Origin: a virus
Direction: 5' to 3' (one strand)
IMG/VR virus record: IMGVR_UViG_3300010885_010349
Span: 1-55,124 of that record
DNA length: 55,124 nt
A program made the translations under genes and the position numbers. Shown piece after piece: positions 8,532 to 20,900 of this stretch. Under the pieces are notes generated by a model that was not told the origin of the DNA, did not search any database, and saw only the letters and a list, made by a program, of their open reading frames with translations. Positions within the stretch are counted from its first letter, which is position 1. The number at the start of each line of letters is the position of its first letter.

Positions 8532-11500
8532 ATGGCTACAAGTTCAAGACAATCAGCATTATTTGGCGTAAACGACTGGAAAGCAATTTACCAGACCTTT
8601 AATCAAGCCGATTTTAAAAGTTATGATTATGAAACTTTGCGTAAAAGTTTCATAGATTACTTACGTGCATATTATCCAGAAACTTTCAATGATTATATTG
8701 AAAGTTCTGAATTTATTGCATTACTTGACGTTATGGCTTTTATGGGTCAGGGTCTTGCGTTCCGCAATGATTTAAACACCCGTGAAAACTTCATTGACAC
8801 TGCTGAACGTAGAGATAGTGTTATCAAGTTAGCAAATCTTGTAAGCTATACTCCCAAACGTAATTTAGAAGCGCAAGGTTATTTAAAAGTAACTAATATT
8901 CGCACCACTCAAAATATCACCGACTTGAATGGGTTCAACTTAAGTAACGTACCAATATTATGGAATGACCCTGCAAATACAAGTTGGCTAGAACAGTTTA
9001 ATACAATTATTAATGCTGCATTAGTTAATACTCAACGAGTTGGTCTACCGGCAAACACTGCACAGATTCTTGGTGTGAAAACTGACGAATATACTTTGCA
9101 AATACCGGCAGGTAGCTTGCCTGTAATACCTTTTAATTCTACCGTTAACGGAATGAACATGAATTTTGAATTGTGCAGTGTAAGTACAGTAGGTGAAGAT
9201 TATGTTTATGAATTGCCACCTGCACCTACAAATAGATTCAACATGTTATATCGTAATGATAAATTAGGTTACGGTAGTCCTAACACAGGTTTCTTCTTCT
9301 ATTTCAAGCAAGGGTCATTGACTAATTTTGATTTCACGTTGCAAAATCAAATATCAAACCAAGTAATTGATATTGGCGATATACAGGGTGTTAACAACAC
9401 TGATACTTGGTTATATCAAATAAGTCAAGCTAATGGTGCATTTGGATTATGGAAAAAAGTTGACAACATTTATGCAGATGCATACTTACAAACCGAGTCT
9501 AGTATCAGAGAAATTTACTCAGTTAATAGTAGATTTAATGACCAAGTAAGTTACATATTTGGTGACGGTGTGTTCAGTCAGATTCCAGTAGGAAACTTTA
9601 GATCATATGTACGTGCAGGTAATGCATTGACATATACAATTCAACCTACAGAAATGCAAGGTCTTAGTGTCTCAATTAATTATGTAAGTAGGGTAGGCAG
9701 AGTTGAGACATTGACAATTGGATTGTCATTGCAAGTACCTGTGTCAAATGCTCAAGTTCGTGAATCACTTGCTGAAATTAAGCAACGTGCTCCAAGTCGC
9801 TACTATACACAAAATCGTATGGTTAATGGACAAGATTATAATAATTTTCCATACACACTATACAGTTCAATCATAAAAAGTAAAGCAATTAATCGTAGTA
9901 GTGTTGGTGTAAGCAAAAACTTAGATTTGCTTGATCCAACTGGTAAATACAGCAGCACTAACAGTTATTCAAATGACGGTGGAGTTTGGTTGGATAATAC
10001 TAACAGCTACTCATTACTAACTATAAACAGTCTCAGTGATATTACTACTTTCCTAACTAGTACATTGGCTGCAATTTTAGCAGACAACCGCTCACTACAA
10101 TACTATACTCAGAATTATGCTAGGTATGCAATAGGATCAACCACTGATACTGCATTAGTAAGTGATCTATCTTCAAATGCAGTTTATTGGCAGACTAGTA
10201 CAGTAGACGCTAACAGTAATACTGGTTATTTTTACAACATAACAAATGGTGTAGACACTGCAATACCAGTAGGTACCTACTCAACCTCTAACGCAAAATA
10301 CATTACAAAAGGCGCATTGTTAAAATTTATTGCACCTTCAGGCTATTACTTTGATAACAATAATAGACTAGTCAGTGGCATAGCAAGTCCGTCAGATATC
10401 ACCTACATTTGGACTACTGTGTTAAATGTAGTTGGTGACGGATACAACAATGGAACAGGTCAGTTTGCTAATGGTACAGGTCCAATCACACTAAATGGAT
10501 TTGTTCCGTCTAGTGCAATTATGACTACAGTTATACCTGCATTTAGTAATACTTTACCTAAATCAGTTACTGACGAATGTACAATTAGATTAGATTTACA
10601 ACAAAACTTCTCATTAGTTTTTAATAATAGTTTAACTATTGCACAAGCACGTTGGAGTGTAGAGCCATATAATACTAGTTCTTATTTTGTTAATTTTGAA
10701 AGTGTTGGCTACAACAGATACTCTGTAACGTATCGCTCGTTGGCATACTATTTTGGTAGTGTAGCTGATACTAGATTTACATATGAAGCGGGTAAGTTAG
10801 TATATGATCCCTTCTCTGGTATTATATTGCAAGACTTTGTTAAAGTTTTAGAAACAAACACACAACCTAATAGTAAGTATCCGTTGAGCCAACCAATTAC
10901 GGCTAGTATCATTGGACAAACAGTTCAAAGTGATGGGTATATAGATGATTTTGAAGTAGAAGTTGCTAGCATAGACGTATATGATAGAACAATAATAGAT
11001 AATCCAGACTTCTTTAATCAAGCAACTGGTTATGTAAATGGTAATACCAATATTGGTATATACGCATTTTTTGAAGAAATACAAGATGCTATTAATTTGT
11101 CACGTAAGCAATTGATATCTTCAACTCAAGTAATATATCAATATCCTACTCAATCACAAATTGAAATTGTAAAGTATGAGTATCCTGAAGGTCAATTATT
11201 TTATGCTTACTCAGACAATGTATTTTATATTACAGTGCAAGATCCAACCGTCTTGACATCATTTTATACTTTAGTAGCACAACCTCAATATTCAATGAAA
11301 CCAGGTCGTCAAGGTTTACAGTTTCAATATCGTCATAACAGTAATAATACTACACGTATTGATCCTGCTACAACAAACATTATTGACTTGTATGTAGTTA
11401 CTCAAGCGTATTATACACAATATCAGAATTATATTCAAGATAGTACAAATACAATACCTATACCAATGCGTCCAACTATCAGTGAATTAACTACGCAGTA

Positions 11501-11930
11501 TAGTCAAGTACAAGATTTTAAAATGCTTAGTGATAGTGTTATCGTAAACAGTGTTATATTTAAACCATTGTTTGGTGCTAAGGCGGCGGCTGCTCTTAGG
11601 GGAACAATCAAAGTTATCAAGAACTCTAACACTAATGCTAGTGACAGTGAAATTCGCAGTGCTGTATTAACACAAATCAATAATTATTTTAATATTAATA
11701 ATTGGAATTTTGGAGATACTTTTTACTTTAGTGAATTAAGCGCATATATTCATAGTGCCATCGGTGAACTTGTTAGTTCTTGTGTACTGGTACCAAACGA
11801 TCCCACAATGGCGTTTGGTGACTTGTATGAAATAAAATGTTTACCGTATGAAATATTTGTAAACGCTGCAACCTCAAGTGATGTGCTTGTAATAGCTGCC
11901 CTCACACCCGCCGAATTGCAGATAGCATAA
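8532..11930 (+). CDS. 6: Baseplate wedge protein gp6-like (baseplate J family)
   Basis: A 1132-residue protein. Its N-terminus carries the gp6 signature (LRKSFIDYLRAYYPETFNDY, EFIALLDVMAFMGQGLAFRN, DLNTRENFIDTAERRDSVIK, LVSYTPKR), and the C-terminus has FKMLSDSVIVNSVIFKPLF plus a closing domain near LSAYIHSAIGELVSSCVLVP. gp6 dimers form the continuous inner ring of the baseplate and control its hexagon-to-star change. T4 gp6 is 660 residues, so the middle (roughly 350-850, beta-rich, Asn/Thr/Ser/Tyr-rich) is a large insertion relative to T4. The start is supported by AAAGAGA and a GATAAATA octamer upstream. Confidence 0.88.
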   Translation: MATSSRQSALFGVNDWKAIYQTFNQADFKSYDYETLRKSFIDYLRAYYPETFNDYIESSEFIALLDVMAFMGQGLAFRNDLNTRENFIDTAERRDSVIKLANLVSYTPKRNLEAQGYLKVTNIRTTQNITDLNGFNLSNVPILWNDPANTSWLEQFNTIINAALVNTQRVGLPANTAQILGVKTDEYTLQIPAGSLPVIPFNSTVNGMNMNFELCSVSTVGEDYVYELPPAPTNRFNMLYRNDKLGYGSPNTGFFFYFKQGSLTNFDFTLQNQISNQVIDIGDIQGVNNTDTWLYQISQANGAFGLWKKVDNIYADAYLQTESSIREIYSVNSRFNDQVSYIFGDGVFSQIPVGNFRSYVRAGNALTYTIQPTEMQGLSVSINYVSRVGRVETLTIGLSLQVPVSNAQVRESLAEIKQRAPSRYYTQNRMVNGQDYNNFPYTLYSSIIKSKAINRSSVGVSKNLDLLDPTGKYSSTNSYSNDGGVWLDNTNSYSLLTINSLSDITTFLTSTLAAILADNRSLQYYTQNYARYAIGSTTDTALVSDLSSNAVYWQTSTVDANSNTGYFYNITNGVDTAIPVGTYSTSNAKYITKGALLKFIAPSGYYFDNNNRLVSGIASPSDITYIWTTVLNVVGDGYNNGTGQFANGTGPITLNGFVPSSAIMTTVIPAFSNTLPKSVTDECTIRLDLQQNFSLVFNNSLTIAQARWSVEPYNTSSYFVNFESVGYNRYSVTYRSLAYYFGSVADTRFTYEAGKLVYDPFSGIILQDFVKVLETNTQPNSKYPLSQPITASIIGQTVQSDGYIDDFEVEVASIDVYDRTIIDNPDFFNQATGYVNGNTNIGIYAFFEEIQDAINLSRKQLISSTQVIYQYPTQSQIEIVKYEYPEGQLFYAYSDNVFYITVQDPTVLTSFYTLVAQPQYSMKPGRQGLQFQYRHNSNNTTRIDPATTNIIDLYVVTQAYYTQYQNYIQDSTNTIPIPMRPTISELTTQYSQVQDFKMLSDSVIVNSVIFKPLFGAKAAAALRGTIKVIKNSNTNASDSEIRSAVLTQINNYFNINNWNFGDTFYFSELSAYIHSAIGELVSSCVLVPNDPTMAFGDLYEIKCLPYEIFVNAATSSDVLVIAALTPAELQIA

Positions 11931-11958
11931 GTAATATATAACCAAAGAGATTATAAAG

Positions 11959-14900
11959 ATGGCAACAAGAATTAGAACATTAGATTTTTTACCAGAAATA
12001 TTTAAAACAACTACTAACAGTCAATTTCTAGCAGCAACGCTTGATCAATTGGTAGCGCAACCCAATACTCAAAAGATACAGGGGTACATAGGTAGTAAAT
12101 TTGGTTATGGTGTTAACGCTAATGACTACTATGTTACAGAACCAACAAAAACTAGAACAGATTATCAATTAGACCCGGGTGTTGTTTTCTTAAAAGAAAA
12201 TGATACTACTGCAAAAGATTTTATTAGTTATCCAGGAATAATTGATGCTTTAAAATTACAAGGTGGAATAACAGATAACAATAATAGGCTTTTTAATAGT
12301 GAGTTTTATTCTTGGGATTCATTTACTAACTTAGACCCAATCATTAACTTCAATCAGTATTACTGGTTACCAACGGGTCCTGATAGTGTTACTATTTCTT
12401 CCGGTATTGTATATAATAAAGAGGACTATCTAGTTCAATCAGAAAGTTCTTTCTATTTAATTTCTTCAACTACTAATGCTACTCCAACAGCAAACCCAAC
12501 GCTAACTCTATTGCGTGGTGGAACTTATACTTTTACAGTAAATCAAGCAACTCAATTTTGGATTCAGGGAGTTCCCGGAGTTACTGGGTATAACACAGAG
12601 CAAATTCAAACTAGAGATGTATATGGAGTTACTAACAATGGTGCTACGCAAGGGGTTGTAACATTTTCTGTACCACAAAAAAATGCGCTAGATGATTATA
12701 ATTTCCCCGGAGATAATCGTGTTGACGTAATATCTACATTACCGTTTAGTCAAGTAAACGGCGCACCAGTAAATGAGATTGGTGGCATAGACGGCGTAAC
12801 TGCACTTGAGGGGTTGACCGTTATGTTTTATAACACCGGTATATATGATGAAATTGGTTATGTAGATAAATTCTACGACCAAACTTTATACGATCAAGAC
12901 GGTGGCGTACCATACAATGAAGCCGCTAACTATCCAGGTACTGCAATCTTTAATAATAATTACGAAGGTGGTTTCTATAGTGAAGTAAATGCAACTTTTT
13001 ATACTGTTACATTGCTTGGAACACAAGACAATCCAGTAATACAACTTCTCCCTGTAAGTGGAATCCCTACCAACGAGAGAATAACTGCAAACTATGGATC
13101 TGAGTGGGTAAACAAAGAATTTTATAGAAGCACAATAGGTGAAATTTCACAGATACCTTTTAACAGTGCAATACTAGACACACTATATTATCAAGATGGA
13201 ATCAATCCTAATAAAGTAGGAATAATTAGTATAATTGAAGATAATAATACTAGTGAGATTGATATTAATACTAGTATTTTAGGTAAAACAAACTACACTT
13301 CACCCAATGGAGTAGTATTTACCAATGGACTAAAAGTAATATTTCAAGGTAATGTATACCCTTCCAAATATATAAACAATGAATATTATGTAGAAGGTGT
13401 AGGCACTGCAATTGAATTAATCGATGTCACTACATTAATATCTCCCGGAACGTTTACCTCAGGTGAGTATACTCCTTTCGATACTATACCATATGATATT
13501 GGAAACTATGATAGTAGTTTGTATATTCCAGTAACACCGGATTATATTACCATAGCTAGAAATTCAATTAGTAGAAATCCATGGTCACGTAGTAATCGTT
13601 GGTTTCACATTGATGTTATTAATGCAACTGCCAAATATAATAATAATCCAAATTTAATTACTCTTTACACTACTCCGGCTAATAAAGCAAAAAGGCCAAT
13701 AATTGAATTTTATCCAAATCTTCGCCTGTTCAATACAGGCATCGTAGGAAAAAATCCAATCGACTTTATTGACAATAGAACTACTGATGCATTTACTTAT
13801 GTAGCAGGACAAGCTAGTTACTATCCTGACGTTGCAGGATGGTCAGGGTATGATGCTGTTGTTACTCCTGTAACAGGAAATATTACAACAGTAACAGCTA
13901 CGCAAACATTATCATTAGTAAATCAAGTTGCTCTTTCTAGTATAATCGGTTTACATGTCAACGACACTATTACTTTTGGTGGTTCTGTGTTTGGTAATAT
14001 TGTAGCAGGTAATATATATTATATCAATAGTATTCAAGGAACAAATATTGTAATATCTGAGGTGTTACAAGGCGTAGCGGTCACGTTAACTACTGCTTCA
14101 GGTACAATGTCTACAGTAATAACTCCGTACAGCACGTTTATTACTATACCCACAAGTAGTGTATTTGGATTATTTGAAAATGGACAATATATTACTGATT
14201 CGACGGGGGTGTTACCTTCGGTTACAATCGTTAATAATGTTGAAGTAGTAGGATCTAATACAGTATTAACTGTATCATGGTATAGCCCGACTACAGTGCT
14301 TGGCACATCTGTGGCATCAGTGGTTACTGCTGACACTTCTTTAGATAATTATGCATTGTTTAATGGTTCACGTATTGTATTTGCTGCTGACACTAATTTA
14401 AGTATCAGAAATAAAATATACATCTCAAGATTTTCTACCATTGAGAATAACACTACCCCTGTAATAACATTAACTGAAGCAGATGATGGACTAGTTTTGC
14501 CAGAAGAACAAACCGCAGTCTACAGAGGTTATAATTATAGAGGTAAAGATTTCTATTTTGACGGGGAAAATTGGATAGAAAGTCAACAAAAAACTCAACT
14601 TCAACAAGCACCTAAGTTTGATTTATTTGATTATAACGGAGTAAGTTTGGGTGATAGTACAGTATATGGAAGCACTTCATTTACAGGTTGTACATTGTTT
14701 TCATATGGAATTGGTAATGGAAGTGATGATACTGTTTTAGGTTTCCCATTACGATATAGTTCAGTTGATAATGTAGGGGACATAAGTTTTGATGTAACAT
14801 TGAATAATCAAACATTTAATTATGTTGAAGGAATTACCTCAATAACTGAAAAAGTAAATGTAGGATATGTATATAATTATACCACTGATTACAATGTAGT

Positions 14901-17900
14901 TAGGCAGTTAGGTTGGCAAACAGCAGTGTCTCCAAGTGTACAATATCAAATCTTTGATTTTAATTTTGTTGCCTCTAAGAACATCAATACTTTAACGTGT
15001 GACATTGCGCCGGTAAGTTCAGCCTCTACAAATTGGCCAACAATACAAGTGTATATTAATAACAATTATTTGACCAATACATTATACAATGTTACTACAA
15101 CTAGTGATTCAACTACGATAGAATTATTAGATTTACCTTTAGTAGATACTGTTATTCAGGTGTTAATAATCAGTGACCAAGTTAGTCCCACTGCTTATTA
15201 TCAAACACCTATCAACTTGAATAATAACCCGTTCAATGAAGATTTGACTTCAGCTAATATAGGTGATATACGAGGACAATATCAAAGTATTTTCTACAAT
15301 AATCCTAATATGATAGGTGAAGTATTTGGACCAAACAACTATCGTGATTTAGGTAATCTAGTGCCATGGGGTAACAGAATTATTCAAAATAGTGCCTCAC
15401 TAGTGTTACCGGGAACATTTTTACGTAATCAATCACATGAACTGTTTAATGCGTTGATGTACAACAGCAGACAATACATTAATTTTAAAAATTTATTAGT
15501 TGATATAATTAATAATACTGATTATTCTAGTATTTTATCTCCTTCGGTAATGCTTGATAATGCATTAGATCAAATTAATGCAGCATATACCGACAGTCAA
15601 CCATTCTTTTGGAGTGATATGTTGCCATCTAAGGCACCTTACATTTCAAATATCTATTCTTTTGCAAACTCACTTGATGTAAGTAGATACCCGTTAAGCA
15701 AAATTTATAATTTTGCTACTGCAAACTATTATGGTGTATTAGTTTATCTAACTCGTAACGGAGTTCAAACTCAATTAATTTCAGGTGTGGATTACACAGT
15801 AAGTTCAGACTCACCTTCTTTAACTATAACAACTGACTTATTACCAAATGATCAGATTACTATTAATGAATATAATCAAACATACGGTAGTTATGTACCA
15901 AACACCCCTACTAAGTTAGGTCTGTTCCCTGCAACTATTCCAAGTGTAACCCTAGATACAGCTTACAATCCCGCAACATATTTTATTGTAGGACACGATG
16001 GTTCATTCAATAAACTATACGGGGAATATAATCCTATCACTAATAAGTTAACAGATTTCAGAGACCAAGTATTACTTGAATATGAAACTCGTGTATATAA
16101 CAATTTAAAATTAAGTGAGACCGCCCCTGCTGGTTCGTATGAAGGAATACTTATTCCTGGGTTCTTTAGAAACACAGATTATACCTATGATGAGTTCTTA
16201 CAAATATACAGCGAATCATTCTTAAATTGGGTAGGACAAAACAGAATTGATTATAAAACCCAATTCTATAATAAAACTAATCAATTTAGTTTTAACTATA
16301 GAAACAGTGGCAACAAAATAAATGGTGCTGCAATTGAGCAAGGTTATTTCAGAGGTACATATTTATATTTCTATGATACCTCTACTCCTGACGAAACTCC
16401 ATGGGAAATGATTGGTCTTAGTAATAAACCAACATGGTGGGAATCTAGATACGGTGCTGCACCATACACAAGTGAAAACTTAGTTTTATGGGGTGATTTA
16501 GCAGCAGGTATAGATTGGAATAACGGTGCACCTTTTGTACGACCTAACTATGTGCGTGATGGATTATTAGACATAATACCGGTGGATAGCAACGGTAATT
16601 TAATAGCACCATTTGAATCAATTGTGGGTAACTACAATCAAAGTATATTTCAACGTGATTGGAAAGTAGGCGATGTTGGTCCAGTAGAATTTAGCTATCG
16701 TAGAAGTAGTTCTTGGCCGTTTGATTTAATGCGTATAGTAGCGTTAACTAAACCAGCAGATTTCTTTAATCTAGGTGTAGATGTAGATCACTACAAATAC
16801 AATGCAGAATTTAATCAATATCTAGTAAACAATAGAACACACTTATCAATAAGTAATATCCCTGTGTACGGATTAGGCACACCTGCAACTAGCTATATCA
16901 ACTGGATAGTTGATTATGAGAAACAAGTTGGAGTTGATGCGACTACCAACATCACGACATTACTGAATAACTTAGATGTTCGTTTAGTATATCGCATGGC
17001 AGGATTTAGCGACAAGAATTTACTACAATTCTATGTAGAAAAAAGTTCAGCTAATAGCAATAACAGTTCATTGTTAATCCCCGATGAAAGTTACGGATTA
17101 CTATTGTATGAAAATCAACCATTTGATAGAATTATTTACAGTAGTGTAATAATTCAAATAACTAAACCTAGTACAACTTCCAACTCATTTAGTTATAGGA
17201 TATATGGTAACTCACAGACCAATGCATATTTTAAAATAGCTACACCAGTTGCCGGTGGTCATGTTCAAGAAACCACAGTTGAAAAATTGACTGTAGTTAC
17301 TACCGATCAATTTTCTGATGTTACAACAATAATACCTTACGGTACTGAATTTTATAACCCAGAACAAGTATCACAATTTTTAGTAAGTTATGGTGAGTAC
17401 TTATCTAGACAAGGAGTTGTTTTTGAACAAATTGAAAATGGTATACCTATCACATGGCAGCAAATGGTTGCAGAATTTTTGTATTGGGCACAAATTGGAT
17501 GGGGTTTAGGAAGTATCACTACTATTAACCCTGCGGCTAACATATTATACATTGATAAAGAAAGTCAAATTGTTCAACCATTGACAATACATCAATCAAA
17601 CTTTGTATTGAATCAGAATCTATATCCAATAGCATTAAACAATATGGAGATAGTTCGTGATGGAACTTTATTCACTGCTAAACCATTGAATCAAGGTGAT
17701 ACTGTTGCATACAGTCAACTTAATATAAGTAACATTGAAAATGGTATTGTATTTGATAATGTAACATTGTTTAACGATGTAATTTATAACTTAATCACTG
17801 GACTAAGACAGAATCGTATTAGTGTGCGCGGAACAAAAACTGCCGAGTGGAATGGAAAAATAGATGCATTTGGATTTATACTTAATCAAGACAATATTCG

Positions 17901-20900
17901 AGAATGGAGTAAAGAAGTAAAATATACTCAAGGCTCTATTGTACAATACAAGAATCGTTTCTGGTCAGCAATAAGAATTGTACAAGCTGCTGAAATTTTC
18001 AATGAACTTGATTGGGTAGAAACTCCATACGATAATATACAAAAAGGATTATTGCCTAACAGTCAAACTCGCTCATATGAAAGTACATTGTATTATGATG
18101 TAAACAAAGCTAATTTAGAAAATGACGCTGACTTATTAAGTTTCAGTTTGATTGGATATCGCCCGCGTGATTATATGGCATTAGCTGATTTTACTGATAT
18201 AACTCAAGTCAATATATATCAAAACTTAATCAAAGAAAAAGGCACACTAAATGCTGCTAGTGCTTTCAAAGGTGCTAATTTACCACAAGGTGGAATTGAT
18301 TATGAATTGTACGAAAACTGGGCTATTCAATCAGGTGAATTTGGCGGAGTATTAAATAACAATTTTGTTGAGTTCAGATTAAGTCAACCCGATTTAACAG
18401 GTAATCCTTCTATTGTTGGATTGACAAATGGAACTGTTACTAACACCGGTGTACAGCAAGAAGTACAGTTGTACAATGTGTTTAATTACGGCAGACCAAT
18501 AACATCACCAAATGTTTTACCTACTATATCAAACACACAACCATCTACCTTGTATCCTACAGCAGGTTTTGTAAATTATAACGATGTTAAGATGGCTAGT
18601 TATTATTATTCTGGGTTAGGCACCGCACAAAATTCTGCCGGGACAGTTGTACCTATCAGTGAGTTTTATGTGCGTGATTACGTTTGGTTGGCAAATTATA
18701 TGGCAGATTGGCAAGTTTATACTCCTGCTAGTTTAGGATCAGTGATCAACGCTAAGAATAATTTAAACGGTACCGTAACTATTACTTTTAAATATCCACA
18801 TAACTTAACAAGATATCAAATTTTTGCAATTGCTAACTTCAATATCAATATTGACAATTACTATGTTGTAGCAACAGTAGTAGACCAATTTAACGTTATC
18901 ATTAATTTAGGACTGAATCCGCAAATAACAAACGTTACTGGATTGGGTATTGGTTTCAGAATGCAAAGTCAACGTGTTGCGACTGCACCTGAAATTATTA
19001 ATCTACCGTTATTAGATAACGAATTTAATAAGTTAAAAGTTTGGGTAGACACAAACAATGATGGTAGCTGGGCAGTTTATCGCAAGAGTTTAAACTATAA
19101 ATATACCAGTCAAATAGAGAATGTGGGTAGCGACTATTTTGGTAGTGCAGTTGCATACACTACTAATTTGGGATATTTAATTGGCGACAGCAGTATGGGT
19201 GAAGTTTATCGCTATAGATATTATCCAGAAACTAATTCATATTCTATAATTCAAACTATTACAAACGGAGCTTCATTTGGTTCAGTTATAACATATATTG
19301 ATGATTTGTTTATCATATCAGAACCAACTGGTGCAAAAAATGTTTACGTTTATCAGTTGATAACAACTCAAACTCAAAATATAGTAGAATTGTATCAAAC
19401 TATAGCAGCGCCATTAGGAGTAACTACCTGGGGAACCTCAACTGCATTGTCAGGTGACAAGAATTGGCTTTATATTTCTGACATAGATAACAATAATGTT
19501 TATGTATATCGTAAGTCTACAGTAACTAATTTGTATGAAAAAATAAAAACACTTACTGTCGCTGGCTTAGTAGCTGGTGATAACTTTGGTTATGCTCTCT
19601 CAACAGATTACTATGGTGATAATATTATAGTTGGAACACCGCAACAAGACTATAATGTTAACATTTCTAACTATGGGTATACGTATGTATTTGGTAGAAC
19701 TGTACAGAATTTTGAAGCGCAATCTACCAGTCAAGCATATATCCCATTGCAGTTTCAGTTAGCATGGACTCCTTCTGAGTTAACTACTACCGCTAATTCT
19801 ATATCAAGCAATGCAATTACTTTAGGTAGTGTAGCAGGACTAAGCGACGGTGTTAATGGAACACCTATCATATTCACCGGTACTCAGTACGGCGGAATCG
19901 CTGCTAATACAGTTTATTATGTTAAACTTATTTCTGGCTCAACAATTACCATATCATTGACTAGAGACGGAGCTACTCTTTCACTGACTAATAGTATTGG
20001 AACAATGACAGCAATTGGTCAAACATCTCCGTTGTTCGTTTCAGTCAACGGCACTTTAATCGATGATAGTTATTACGGCGTAGTGGGTTCTGTGTTAAAC
20101 ATTTATAGTGGGACTTCACCTGTGTTAAATGCAGGTGATATTTTAAATGTCAGCGGTACAAATTTTGTATTGGTGCAAACATTAACAAATGATGAGACTC
20201 CTAGAATAGGTGTTCAATTTGGTACTAGTGTTGAGACTAATCAATTTGCAAATGAAATATTAGTGGGTGCACCGTTTGAATTAAGTGCAGAAAATTATGA
20301 AGGCGCAGTACATAGATATACAAATGGTGGAGAAAAATACGGTACTATCATTGGTGCAGTGGATTGTAATATAACTACTCCAAGAACTGTGTTACTAAAC
20401 GGTTATAGAGCTGTACTTCCTATAGGTGATGCAGCTACAGTGGCAGCTAGTATTAACTTACTAACAATTACCAATGTGTATGCGTCTGCTTTGAATGGTA
20501 AATTAATCATATCATTAATTGATGTGAATTTAGGTGTTGCAGGAAACAAACTTTCATTGACTGTATTAGATACTGACACATTAGGTGAAATGGGCGTAAC
20601 ATTATACACAAACTCTCAGAAGATATATTGCCCTCACTTGAACGGTAGAACACAATTTGGTACTACTATAAAACTTAATGACTCAACTGGATCTATCATA
20701 GTTAGTGCCCCTGTTGGCGCACGTTTTTCAGGTACTACATTTGACTTCACTGATGATGAATTAGACAACGATACAGTATTTGACAACAATGCAACACAAT
20801 GGGTTGATTCTTTCACCAATGCAGGTGCAGTGTATATGTTCGATTATTTGTCAGTGTACAATGAGGACTTGAACAATCCAGGCAAATTTGTATATGCACA